From Roseofilum halophilum BLCC-M91 (GTDB lineage: Bacteria; Cyanobacteriota; Cyanobacteriia; Cyanobacteriales; Desertifilaceae), in assembly GCF_030068445.1 (NCBI RefSeq), contig NZ_JAQPOK010000118.1:1-48147 (forward strand): 48,147 nt of DNA, in the 5' to 3' direction. Each line of letters starts with the position of its first letter. Positions within the stretch are counted from its first letter, which is position 1. Of the stretch, positions 16,029-23,213 are shown one piece after another. The notes beneath the pieces were generated by a model. The model did not search any database and had not been told where the DNA came from. It saw nothing but the letters and a program-made list of their open reading frames with translations. The position numbers and the translations under genes were made by a program.

Positions 16029-18263
16029 ATGGCTAATCGGCTTTTTCACCACCCGAAAACAGTTCCTTTGCCCATTTATATCCTTGTGCCTGTACTCTTA
16101 CCCATCTTGGTCGCCATGAGCGTCACGGGATGGCTCTCCTTACGCCGCAATCATCAGTTAGTGCAACACTTATCCCGGCAATGGATGGAGGAAGTGGGCG
16201 ATCGCGTCAAAACTAAACTGAGTCAAGATCTCGCTTTTCCTCAAGAGCTGCTCAACTCCTATGAAAATTTCCCCTTAGAGGGTAGAGATGGGGCGATCGC
16301 CTTCTCCCATCAAAACTGTTTTTGGCCCTTTCTCAACAGTTTCCCCTCCCTTCAAAGCATTTCTTTCGGGCTAGAGGATAGCGGGGAACTTATAGCCGTC
16401 CATCGCACGGAAGATGGGGAACTGATTTGCGCCCTGGCTAACGGAGAAACCAATAACCAGCTATCCACCTATCGTCTTGGCGATCGAGGTGAAGTCAAAG
16501 AGCTGCTTGACTCTTCCGTTAGTTCCTACGATGCTCGCAAAAATTTGTGGTATCAAAACAGCATCATCGATGCACAAGTCACTCTAGACATTACACGCCT
16601 TCCTTCCCTATCTCATCCCTCTATTGAGTTGCAACTTATTCAGCCCTTTTATTATCCCAATCAAGAATTAATTGGGGTAGGTAAAATTGATTTCACTTTA
16701 GACTCTTTTCAGGAGTATTTGCAAAATATTAATTTAGATTTTTCCGCAGAGATAATTGTTTTCGATCGACAGATAAACCCATTTATTTATTCTGATAACA
16801 CCTCAAGAACAAAGAATATTATTGAAATTGATTTACTTCCTAAGATCCAACAAAAGTTAATCGCACAAAACTCCGAAATCATTCAAATATTTAGTCACAA
16901 TAAACAAAAATATTGGACATTAAGTATTGCTTATAATTTGCCCGGCGATCGGCAATGGTGGATTAGTATTATTGTTCCTGAAAAACAAGTTTTTCAAGCC
17001 GTAGAAATCAATTTTCGCAATCAACTACTCCTGAATTTAGGTGCAGTCAGCATCTCCATCGCTTTAGGCAGCTTTTTCCTGCATAAAATCAGCTCTGTCC
17101 TCAATCAACTGAGCCAGAACGCCCAACAAGTGATCGAGGGTAATTTATCTCTAGAAAATTTCCCCCATTCTCTAGTCTATCCCCTCCAGGGCTTAATCGA
17201 TCGTTTGGAAAAATTAATCCAATATTGGTGTCAACTCGTTCAGTCTATCGGTCATGAAAACGAACGGTTATTAGACAAGGTAGAATCAGGAACAAACTTG
17301 TTAATTGAAGCTGTAGAAAAAGCAGATAAAGCCAACTTAAAACTACAACAATCCCAATCCCTTCTAGAAAGTATAATTAATAGTTCTATGGATGGGATTA
17401 TGGCATTTCAATCCCTGCGAGATCCTCAAGGTAGAATTATCGATTTTGAATGGATCGTTAGCAATCAGGTCGCAGCATATTTTTTTGAAATCAACACCGT
17501 CAATTTAGTCGGAAAGAATTGGCTCCAAGAAATCAATAGCCCTAACCTAAGAAGCCTATTCGATCATTATGTCAGCGTCGTAGAAACCGGCCATTCTTTA
17601 GAGTTAGAGTTTCCCTACGATCGTCAAGATCAACGGGCTTGGTTTCATGTGATTGCGGTCAAACTTGGAGATGGCTTATCGGTTAACTTTCGGGATATCA
17701 CCGATCGGAAAAAATCAGTATTTGAACTGCGAAAAATGCTCGATGAAGTCCATAAGATCGCCAATACAGACGGTTTAACCAAAGTAGCGAACCGTCGTCA
17801 ATTTGATGAATGCTTGTATCAAGAATGGTTGCGCTTAAAACGCGATCGTTTGCCCCTATCGATCGTTTTATGCGATGTGGATTACTTTAAGTTCTATAAT
17901 GACACCTATGGACACCAAGCTGGGGATGACTGCCTGATCCAAGTAGCCAGCGCCATTCAACATTCAGTCCGCCGCTCTAGTGATGTGGTTGCTCGCTATG
18001 GAGGAGAGGAATTTGTGGTTCTTCTTCCCAATACTTCAGAAGAAGGAGCCAAAGTGGTAGCCCAGTTAATTCAATCGAAAATAAATGACCTGCAAATTCC
18101 CCATAAAACCTCTAAAGTTGCGGCAACAGTCACCATGAGTTTAGGTATCGCCACCTTGGTTCCGACCTCAGAACTCTCGAAAGAAAGCTTAATTGCTCTA
18201 GCAGATGAAGCCTTATATGAAGCCAAGAAGCAAGGGAGAAATCGGTTTGTCGTCAAATCTTAA
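16029..18263 (+). CDS. membrane-bound PAS-GGDEF diguanylate cyclase
   Basis: A 744-residue sensor. A membrane span at about 16-38 (LPIYILVPVLLPILVAMSV) is followed by an extracytoplasmic ligand-binding domain to about 335, a second span (LLLNLGAVSISIALGSFFL), a HAMP-like helix and coiled coil to about 445, a PAS domain (about 450-565) and a GGDEF domain. The active site is GGEEF at about 658-662. An RSSD inhibitory site lies five residues before it, and the metal site is LCDVDYFKFYNDTYGHQAGD. It should make cyclic di-GMP and be feedback-inhibited. AGGGAG lies before the ATG. The ligand is unknown, and no response-regulator or EAL gene is adjacent. Confidence 0.93.
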   Translation: MANRLFHHPKTVPLPIYILVPVLLPILVAMSVTGWLSLRRNHQLVQHLSRQWMEEVGDRVKTKLSQDLAFPQELLNSYENFPLEGRDGAIAFSHQNCFWPFLNSFPSLQSISFGLEDSGELIAVHRTEDGELICALANGETNNQLSTYRLGDRGEVKELLDSSVSSYDARKNLWYQNSIIDAQVTLDITRLPSLSHPSIELQLIQPFYYPNQELIGVGKIDFTLDSFQEYLQNINLDFSAEIIVFDRQINPFIYSDNTSRTKNIIEIDLLPKIQQKLIAQNSEIIQIFSHNKQKYWTLSIAYNLPGDRQWWISIIVPEKQVFQAVEINFRNQLLLNLGAVSISIALGSFFLHKISSVLNQLSQNAQQVIEGNLSLENFPHSLVYPLQGLIDRLEKLIQYWCQLVQSIGHENERLLDKVESGTNLLIEAVEKADKANLKLQQSQSLLESIINSSMDGIMAFQSLRDPQGRIIDFEWIVSNQVAAYFFEINTVNLVGKNWLQEINSPNLRSLFDHYVSVVETGHSLELEFPYDRQDQRAWFHVIAVKLGDGLSVNFRDITDRKKSVFELRKMLDEVHKIANTDGLTKVANRRQFDECLYQEWLRLKRDRLPLSIVLCDVDYFKFYNDTYGHQAGDDCLIQVASAIQHSVRRSSDVVARYGGEEFVVLLPNTSEEGAKVVAQLIQSKINDLQIPHKTSKVAATVTMSLGIATLVPTSELSKESLIALADEALYEAKKQGRNRFVVKS

Positions 18264-18458
18264 GCTAGGGGAGTTCAGGAATTGACCAGAAGAAATTAAA
18301 CTAAGAGAAGACAAAAACGCTCTATTCTTTGTCAGTGAACCCCGGTAAATGTAACAAGATGTTGCAACTCTTTGAAAACTATTGAGAAATCACCCAAACA
18401 TCCCCGTGCCCTTTACCCTGGTTGATTAAGTAATGTTAAACTTGCTCCATTTAAGCGT

Positions 18459-18767
18459 ATGAACAATCAACAAACCTATCGTCTCCATTGCACTCTCTCC
18501 TTTGGAGATATCTATGGGCAAATCATTGTCTGGTTAATTGTAATTTTCCTCAGTTTAGCCGCAGCTCTCGCCCTGATGGGTGCAGGGAGTCCGGTTTACG
18601 CCTTAGCGACGGTGGGATTAATTCTGGTTCTTTCCCTACCCTTCTTGCTATTTAGTTTTGTGACGACCTTACTCAACCATATTGAATTTTTACCGGTTGA
18701 AGAGAGTCCGCAAAAACGGCCGTCTCGTTCAGGAACGTCCCAAAATCCTGCCAAAGCGGCCGGCTAA
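18459..18767 (+). CDS. small two-span membrane protein of unknown function
   Basis: A 102-residue protein with two membrane segments (about 20-42 IIVWLIVIFLSLAAALAL and 48-72 ALATVGLILVLSLPFLLFSF) and a basic, serine- and proline-rich tail (PQKRPSRSGTSQNPAKAAG). I do not recognise it beyond its resemblance to conserved small cyanobacterial membrane proteins. It lies 87 bases upstream of sdhA on the same strand. The 195 bases before it show no clear motif. Confidence 0.7.
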   Translation: MNNQQTYRLHCTLSFGDIYGQIIVWLIVIFLSLAAALALMGAGSPVYALATVGLILVLSLPFLLFSFVTTLLNHIEFLPVEESPQKRPSRSGTSQNPAKAAG

Positions 18768-18853
18768 TTGATTCGTCTGTTATTACTGTGGGGGCGACTC
18801 TAGCCCCTACCCATGTCTGTTTCTTAACTTAATTGGAGAAGATCGACCAAACC

Positions 18854-20581
18854 ATGTTAGACCATGATGTAATCATTGTTGGCGGTGGACTGGCCGGCTG
18901 TCGTGCGGCCTTAGAAATTGCTCGCATCGATCGCAGCCTTAATGTGGCTGTTGTTGCCAAAACCCACCCCATTCGATCGCACTCGGTGGCTGCCCAAGGG
19001 GGTATTGCAGCGACCTTAAAAAATGTGGATTCTGAGGATAGTTGGGAAGCCCACGCCTTTGATACGGTCAAAGGTTCCGACTATTTAGCAGATCAAGATG
19101 CCGTAGAAATTTTAGCCCAAGAAGCCCCAGATGTGGTGATCGATTTGGAGCATTTGGGGGTTCTATTTTCCCGTCTACCGGATGGCCGTATTGCCCAACG
19201 ACCCTTCGGGGGCCATTCCTATCGCCGCACCTGCTACGCTGCCGATAAAACGGGCCATGCCATCCTCCATGAGTTGGTGAATAATCTGCGACGCTATGGG
19301 GTGCAAATTTACCAGGAATGGTATGTGATGCGCTTGATCCTGGAAGAGGGGGAAGCGAAGGGTTTGGTGATGTACCATATGCTCGATGGCCGGTTAAAGG
19401 TGGTGCGAGCCAAAGCAGTGATGTTAGCGACCGGGGGCTATGGGCGGGTGTTTAACACTACCTCTAATGATTTTGCCTCGACGGGGGATGGGTTGGCGAT
19501 GGTGGCTCAAGCGGGGCTACCTCTTCAGGATATGGAGTTTGTGCAATTTCACCCCACAGGGTTGTATCCGGTGGGGGTGTTGATTTCCGAGGCAGTGCGG
19601 GGCGAGGGGGCCTATTTACGCAACAGTGAGGGCGATCGCTTCATGGAAAATTATGCCCCCAGCAAAATGGAGTTAGCCCCCAGGGATATTACCTCTAGAG
19701 CCATTACCCTGGAAATTCGCGCCGGTCGCGGTATTCATACCGATGGCAGTGCGGGCGGCCCCTTTGTCCATTTGGATCTGCGCCATATGGGCCGGGAAAA
19801 AATCATGAGCCGGATTCCCTTTTGCTGGGAAGAAGCCCATCGCTTGGTAGGGGTGGATGCAGTGGAAGAACCCATGCCCGTGCGTCCCACGGCCCATTAT
19901 TCTATGGGGGGTATTCCCGTGGATACGGATGGTCGTGTACGCAGTGGGGTAGAAGGCTTTGTAGAGGCTCTATTTTCTGCCGGAGAATGTGCCTGTGTGT
20001 CGGTGCATGGGGCGAATCGTTTGGGCAGTAATTCCCTGCTCGAATGTGTGGTGTATGGCAAACGAACGGGGGCGGCGATCGCCCAATATGTCCAGAATCG
20101 CAAGTTACCCAGCTTAGAGGAAGCCCCCTATCTGCAAGAGGCCAAAGAGCAAGTGCAAGCCCTGCTAGACCAACAGGGAGAACAGCGCATTAATCCCCTG
20201 CGCCAAGCGTTTCAAGATGCCATGAGTCAATATTGTGGCGTATTCCGCGACCAAGAATTGATGGAAAAGGGCCTAGAGATTACCCAAGAGTTGCAACAGA
20301 ACTATGGCACCATTTACCTTGGCGATCGCGGTTCTTTATGGAATACAGAGATTATCGAGGCCCTAGAACTCAAAAATATTATGGTGGTTGGCCGTATGAT
20401 CCTCACCTCTGCTCTCAACCGGAAAGAGAGTCGGGGGGCCCATTCCCGCGAAGATTATACACAACGGGATGACCCCAATTTCCTCAAACATTCCTTGGCG
20501 TTTTATTCAGCCGCAGGCATTGATATTCAATATCGACCGGTGACGCTGACCCAGTTTGAACCCCAAGAGCGGAAGTATTAA
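18854..20581 (+). CDS. sdhA: succinate dehydrogenase/fumarate reductase flavoprotein subunit
   Basis: A 575-residue flavoprotein. The dinucleotide fold VIIVGGGLAGCRAALE is at the N-terminus, the FAD-linking histidine is H43 in RSHSVAAQGGIAA, and the active-site blocks are FVQFHPTGLYP, LISEAVRGEGAYL, RPTAHYSMGG and GANRLGSNSLLECVV. It oxidises succinate to fumarate and feeds thylakoid quinone. I chose the ATG at 18854 over an in-frame TTG at 18833, since it gives the usual short N-terminus. No iron-sulfur or membrane-anchor gene is adjacent; scattered sdh genes are normal in cyanobacteria. Confidence 0.95.
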   Translation: MLDHDVIIVGGGLAGCRAALEIARIDRSLNVAVVAKTHPIRSHSVAAQGGIAATLKNVDSEDSWEAHAFDTVKGSDYLADQDAVEILAQEAPDVVIDLEHLGVLFSRLPDGRIAQRPFGGHSYRRTCYAADKTGHAILHELVNNLRRYGVQIYQEWYVMRLILEEGEAKGLVMYHMLDGRLKVVRAKAVMLATGGYGRVFNTTSNDFASTGDGLAMVAQAGLPLQDMEFVQFHPTGLYPVGVLISEAVRGEGAYLRNSEGDRFMENYAPSKMELAPRDITSRAITLEIRAGRGIHTDGSAGGPFVHLDLRHMGREKIMSRIPFCWEEAHRLVGVDAVEEPMPVRPTAHYSMGGIPVDTDGRVRSGVEGFVEALFSAGECACVSVHGANRLGSNSLLECVVYGKRTGAAIAQYVQNRKLPSLEEAPYLQEAKEQVQALLDQQGEQRINPLRQAFQDAMSQYCGVFRDQELMEKGLEITQELQQNYGTIYLGDRGSLWNTEIIEALELKNIMVVGRMILTSALNRKESRGAHSREDYTQRDDPNFLKHSLAFYSAAGIDIQYRPVTLTQFEPQERKY

Positions 20582-20642
20582 TGAGGCAGAAAGGTAATGG
20601 GTGATGGGCAGAAGGGTAAACGTACCCCATAAAGCGCGAAAA
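20582..20642. repeat. inverted copy of a CCCTTCTGCCC / heptamer element
   Basis: On the minus strand this reads TTACCCTTCTGCCC followed by CCCATTACC. The same wording occurs at 25691-25724 and 27139-27152 on the plus strand, beside heptamer arrays. It suggests a small dispersed element. Confidence 0.5.
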
Positions 20643-20846
20643 CTGCTGTATGACTGGAGTGGGAGCGTCTCGCTCCCTCGATTTTTATAGCTACTGCTGT
20701 ATGACTGGAGTGGGAGCGTCTCGCTCCCTCGATTTTTATAGCTACTGCTGTATGACTGGAGTGGGAGCGTCTCGCTCCCTCGATTTTTATAGCTACTGCT
20801 GTATGACTGGAGTGGGAACGTCTCGCTCCCTCGATTTTTATAGCTA
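20643..20846. repeat. four tandem 51-base units with a hairpin core
   Basis: Four near-identical 51-base units start at 20643, 20694, 20745 and 20796. Each has a GGGAGCG-TCT-CGCTCCC hairpin (20661, 20712, 20763, 20814); the last copy has GGGAACG, which breaks one pair. Because 51 is divisible by three and the unit lacks stops in the relevant frames, both strands stay open across the array. These frames are artefacts of the repeat, not genes. Confidence 0.95.
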
Positions 20847-20880
20847 CCCATTACCCATTACCCATTACCTATTACCCATT
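20846..20880. repeat. heptamer array ACCCATT x5
   Basis: Five contiguous heptamers, one with a T for C (ACCTATT), directly follow the 51-base array. This is a short tandemly repeated repetitive (STRR) sequence of the kind known in cyanobacteria. Confidence 0.9.
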
Positions 20881-20904
20881 ACCGCACAAAGCCCTATATC
20901 CGCC

Positions 20905-21783
20905 TTAAAATGTAGGAGACAGAATCATCATTTGGTCTCCATACATACTTTTTTGCACCACCACCACCGGAGGAAATTCCGTCTGATTTTCCATCGTTGG
21001 ATCGGTTGGGATTAAATAAATCCAGCCATCTCGCTCTAGCAATAAGCGCCAGACTCTCGTCGGTTCTTGGGTATCAGTCCCATCCGTCACTTCTGAACCC
21101 AGAAGAGAGTCGAAAGGCTTGAGAGTGCCAAAAACACGAAATCCAGGAGAAATTTGCTGTTTGTCAAAGGGCTTATCTAAGAAGCTACCCAGGGGAATCC
21201 GATTTTCTGGAGTAATGAACGTGACCACGGGTAACGTAGAATGGGGGCCGATATCCCGTTGAGCATCAGCAACACCTTGGCTGTGGGCCAAGTGGAATAA
21301 AATGATCAGTACCCAAGCCACAATCACGCTTTCATCCACTAGGGAACTGAGAAACTTAATCGAGTCGAAATTAAGCGGATCGAACTCTATAATCAGTTGG
21401 TATCCGCGCATCCAAAAACCTTGGGAAGGCTTCTGTTTGACCCAATTTTGGAACGAGGAATAACGAGAGGCAAACCAATCACCGAAAACCCGAACCCCTA
21501 AAAGACTCAGGTAAAGAGTGGGTATCATAAGGATCAGAGCGAGTAGGGTTCTGGCGATCGCCCGGCCATCCCCAAACAAGACCTGAATCGGGACAATAAA
21601 AAAGGATTGCACAGGTAAATCCAGGGTCGTCAGTTCGATATTAAAGTGAAAGAAATAGACCGACCGATAAATCCAACCGGTGAAAAATAGGGACGCTCCC
21701 AATAAGCCAACTAAACTAGCAAACCGGCGTAAAATCGTCGGTTCAGGATTGGATTGGGGGTGTTGAGAGTCAGGAGAAGCCAC
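20905..21783 (-). CDS. conserved membrane protein of unknown function
   Basis: A 292-residue protein with hydrophobic segments at about 22-45 (ASLVGLLGASLFFTGWIY), 58-75, 78-100 (LLALILMIPTLYLSLLGV) and 148-166 (VIVAWVLIILFHLAH), then a C-terminal domain (about 170-292) that is probably extracytoplasmic. That domain has PVVTFITPENRIPLG and WRLLLERDGWIYLIPTD, which reads like a small beta domain. I do not recognise a family. It is divergent from the secreted-protein gene at 21843, with 59 bases between the starts. Confidence 0.75.
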   Translation of the reverse strand: MASPDSQHPQSNPEPTILRRFASLVGLLGASLFFTGWIYRSVYFFHFNIELTTLDLPVQSFFIVPIQVLFGDGRAIARTLLALILMIPTLYLSLLGVRVFGDWFASRYSSFQNWVKQKPSQGFWMRGYQLIIEFDPLNFDSIKFLSSLVDESVIVAWVLIILFHLAHSQGVADAQRDIGPHSTLPVVTFITPENRIPLGSFLDKPFDKQQISPGFRVFGTLKPFDSLLGSEVTDGTDTQEPTRVWRLLLERDGWIYLIPTDPTMENQTEFPPVVVVQKSMYGDQMMILSPTF

Positions 21784-21842
21784 CGCTTTTCGCTAAGATG
21801 AGGTATACTAAAATTATAACTAAAATTCCAAGCTGTAGGCTC

Positions 21843-22418
21843 ATGAAAATAGGAATTAGAAGAGCGGCAATACTCGGATTAGTAATAGTAAGCGTCAGCA
21901 GTTTTCCCCTATGGGTATCAAGTTTAAGCATAGGCGATTTACCGGCATTGGCGCAAGTCCAGCCGATTGCAGACTTGATGGAAATCGCCTTACGGGAACG
22001 GGCGGAAGTTGTCCTGATCGATGGCAGTGAAAAATCCGGCAGAATTGTGGAAATGAATCAGCAAACGTTCTTTCTCGGATTGGGAAGTCGTCGAGAAGAA
22101 ATTTCCTGGAACCAAGTAGATTCTGTGAAGTTTAAAGGAGACGGAATTATCGTTTCTCCAGTGGGTGAATTTAAGATTCGCGGAAAAGGCGGGCCGCGGA
22201 TTAGATTACGGAATGTACCCCAGCAAGCTTTGGGGGATTCTCCAGAAGGGAATTTAGTGATTGATTTAAGAGAAATTCCGGGTATTTCCGAAGACGAGAT
22301 TGGAGAATTTTACAAATTAAGGAATAAATTTCAGTATGTTGTGGATATCATTCAATATGATTTGCATCAGAATCGGATGGTGGTTGAGTTGACTGGCTAT
22401 GAGAAGAAAGACGAGTAA
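21843..22418 (+). CDS. secreted hypothetical protein
   Basis: A 191-residue protein. The start at 21843 gives a signal peptide (MKIGIRRAAILGLVIVSVSS, with a likely cut after LPALA). An in-frame ATG at 21798 would put a charged stretch in front and is less likely. The mature part begins with LMEIALRERAEVVLIDGSEKSG, a small beta-domain motif around a DG turn (RIVEMNQQTFFLGLG), and ends in a basic/acidic strand region. I do not recognise a family. A repeat array begins 19 bases after the stop. Confidence 0.7.
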   Translation: MKIGIRRAAILGLVIVSVSSFPLWVSSLSIGDLPALAQVQPIADLMEIALRERAEVVLIDGSEKSGRIVEMNQQTFFLGLGSRREEISWNQVDSVKFKGDGIIVSPVGEFKIRGKGGPRIRLRNVPQQALGDSPEGNLVIDLREIPGISEDEIGEFYKLRNKFQYVVDIIQYDLHQNRMVVELTGYEKKDE

Positions 22419-22437
22419 ATATGATATCAAATCCGGT

Positions 22438-22635
22438 TTCCGCAAGCGGACATGAAAATGAGTTAAACTAGCGGGCAAGATGCCCGCACTCCCTCAATTA
22501 TTTGATATTACTGGAGTTAAACTAGCGGGCAAGATGCCCGCACTCCCTCAATTATTTGATATTACTGGAGTGGGAGCATCTTGCTCCCTACATTTTTAAT
22601 CGGATTTGATATTGGAGTGGGAGCATCTTGCTCCC
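22438..22635. repeat. composite hairpin array (54-base units, two orientations)
   Basis: It opens with a TCCGC-AA-GCGGA hairpin and CATGAAAATG, the same opening as at 25241. Two 54-base units (22460 and 22514) each carry GCGGGCA-AGA-TGCCCGC (22471-22487, 22525-22541). Two copies of GGGAGCA-TCT-TGCTCCC in the opposite orientation follow (22572-22588, 22619-22635). The reverse complement of the second form matches the first, including the ACTCC flank, so both belong to one family in inverted order. Confidence 0.9.
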
Positions 22636-22824
22636 TACATTTTTAATTATGGTATTCAAGCGGATTTGATATGACTCTTGAATCCTCTCTTCGGATACGG
22701 TAGCATCGGCAATCAGCGCCACATTATCCTTGATTTGCTTTCTGGATGATTGCACAAAGAATAAGATCGTGTTTAGGTAAGCAAATTGCTGAATCAGGAT
22801 GGTATTATCGGGAAAGCTAGACAT
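22588..22824 (-). CDS. possible small protein or gene remnant
   Basis: A 78-codon frame. The first 55 residues look protein-like (FPDNTILIQQFAYLNTILFF, then KQIKDNVALIADATVSEERI), while the last 20 are translation of the hairpin repeat. A short gene whose 3' end was overrun by a repeat would look like this. No ribosome site is clear and no family is recognised. Confidence 0.3.
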   Translation of the reverse strand: MSSFPDNTILIQQFAYLNTILFFVQSSRKQIKDNVALIADATVSEERIQESYQIRLNTIIKNVGSKMLPLQYQIRLKM

Positions 22825-22951
22825 AATCGGTCTGAGTAACCTGAGTCCTTCCGTCCCTTGAGATTGGCAAATTATTCGCTATTGAGGGCAGTTGCCATGT
22901 TGTTAACAGTGGGGTAAGCTGACGAGCAACACTCTCTTGCAAGCGGCCGTT

Positions 22952-23014
22952 AGAAACCGGGTTTCTTCCCACAGATGCACCCGGCGATGGAGAAGAGCGA
23001 GAAACCCGGTTTCT
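22952..23014. repeat. two AGAAACCSGGTTTCT palindromes
   Basis: Copies lie at 22952-22966 and 23000-23014, the only two away from the 1-8100 island. They are separated by 33 bases that include GATGCACCCGGCGATGG. Confidence 0.8.
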
Positions 23015-23044
23015 TGGCACTTCTCGCACCCTGCGTTCCCCAAT

Positions 23045-23129
23045 GTCATGGCGAACGAAGTGAAGCCATCTCATCCTCTCGGAGACGTATCGAGATGGCT
23101 TCGCTACACTCCGTTCCCCTCGCCATGAC
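23045..23129. repeat. 85-base inverted-repeat element
   Basis: The ends are GTCATGGCGA and TCGCCATGAC (perfect), and inside them GAAGCCATCTC pairs with GAGATGGCTTC. The middle is TCTCGGAGACGT. This is the GTCATGGCGAACGAAG type of dispersed palindrome found in many bacterial genomes. It resembles a non-coding MITE-like element; no transposase is present. Confidence 0.8.
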
Positions 23130-23180
23130 AAACAACCCCACCCCCAGAGAAATTTCCGATACAATAGCAACAGACCATCA

Positions 23181-23208
23181 TTGTTAATTGTTCATTGTTC
23201 ATTGTTCA
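23181..23208. repeat. heptamer array TTGTTCA x3-4
   Basis: One variant (TTGTTAA) and three exact TTGTTCA heptamers end five bases before the start of the CHAT gene. An array that close occupies the ribosome-binding position, and no Shine-Dalgarno sequence is visible for that gene. Confidence 0.85.
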
Positions 23209-23213
23209 TTGAT

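Noticed and set aside
20643-20846. CRISPR-like regular repeats
   Set aside because: The units are contiguous with no unique spacers and carry an internal hairpin; no cas gene is nearby.
20507-21015. Repeat-peptide genes on both strands across the 51-base array
   Set aside because: Both frames exist only because the period is a multiple of three; no ribosome site or protein-like flank supports them.
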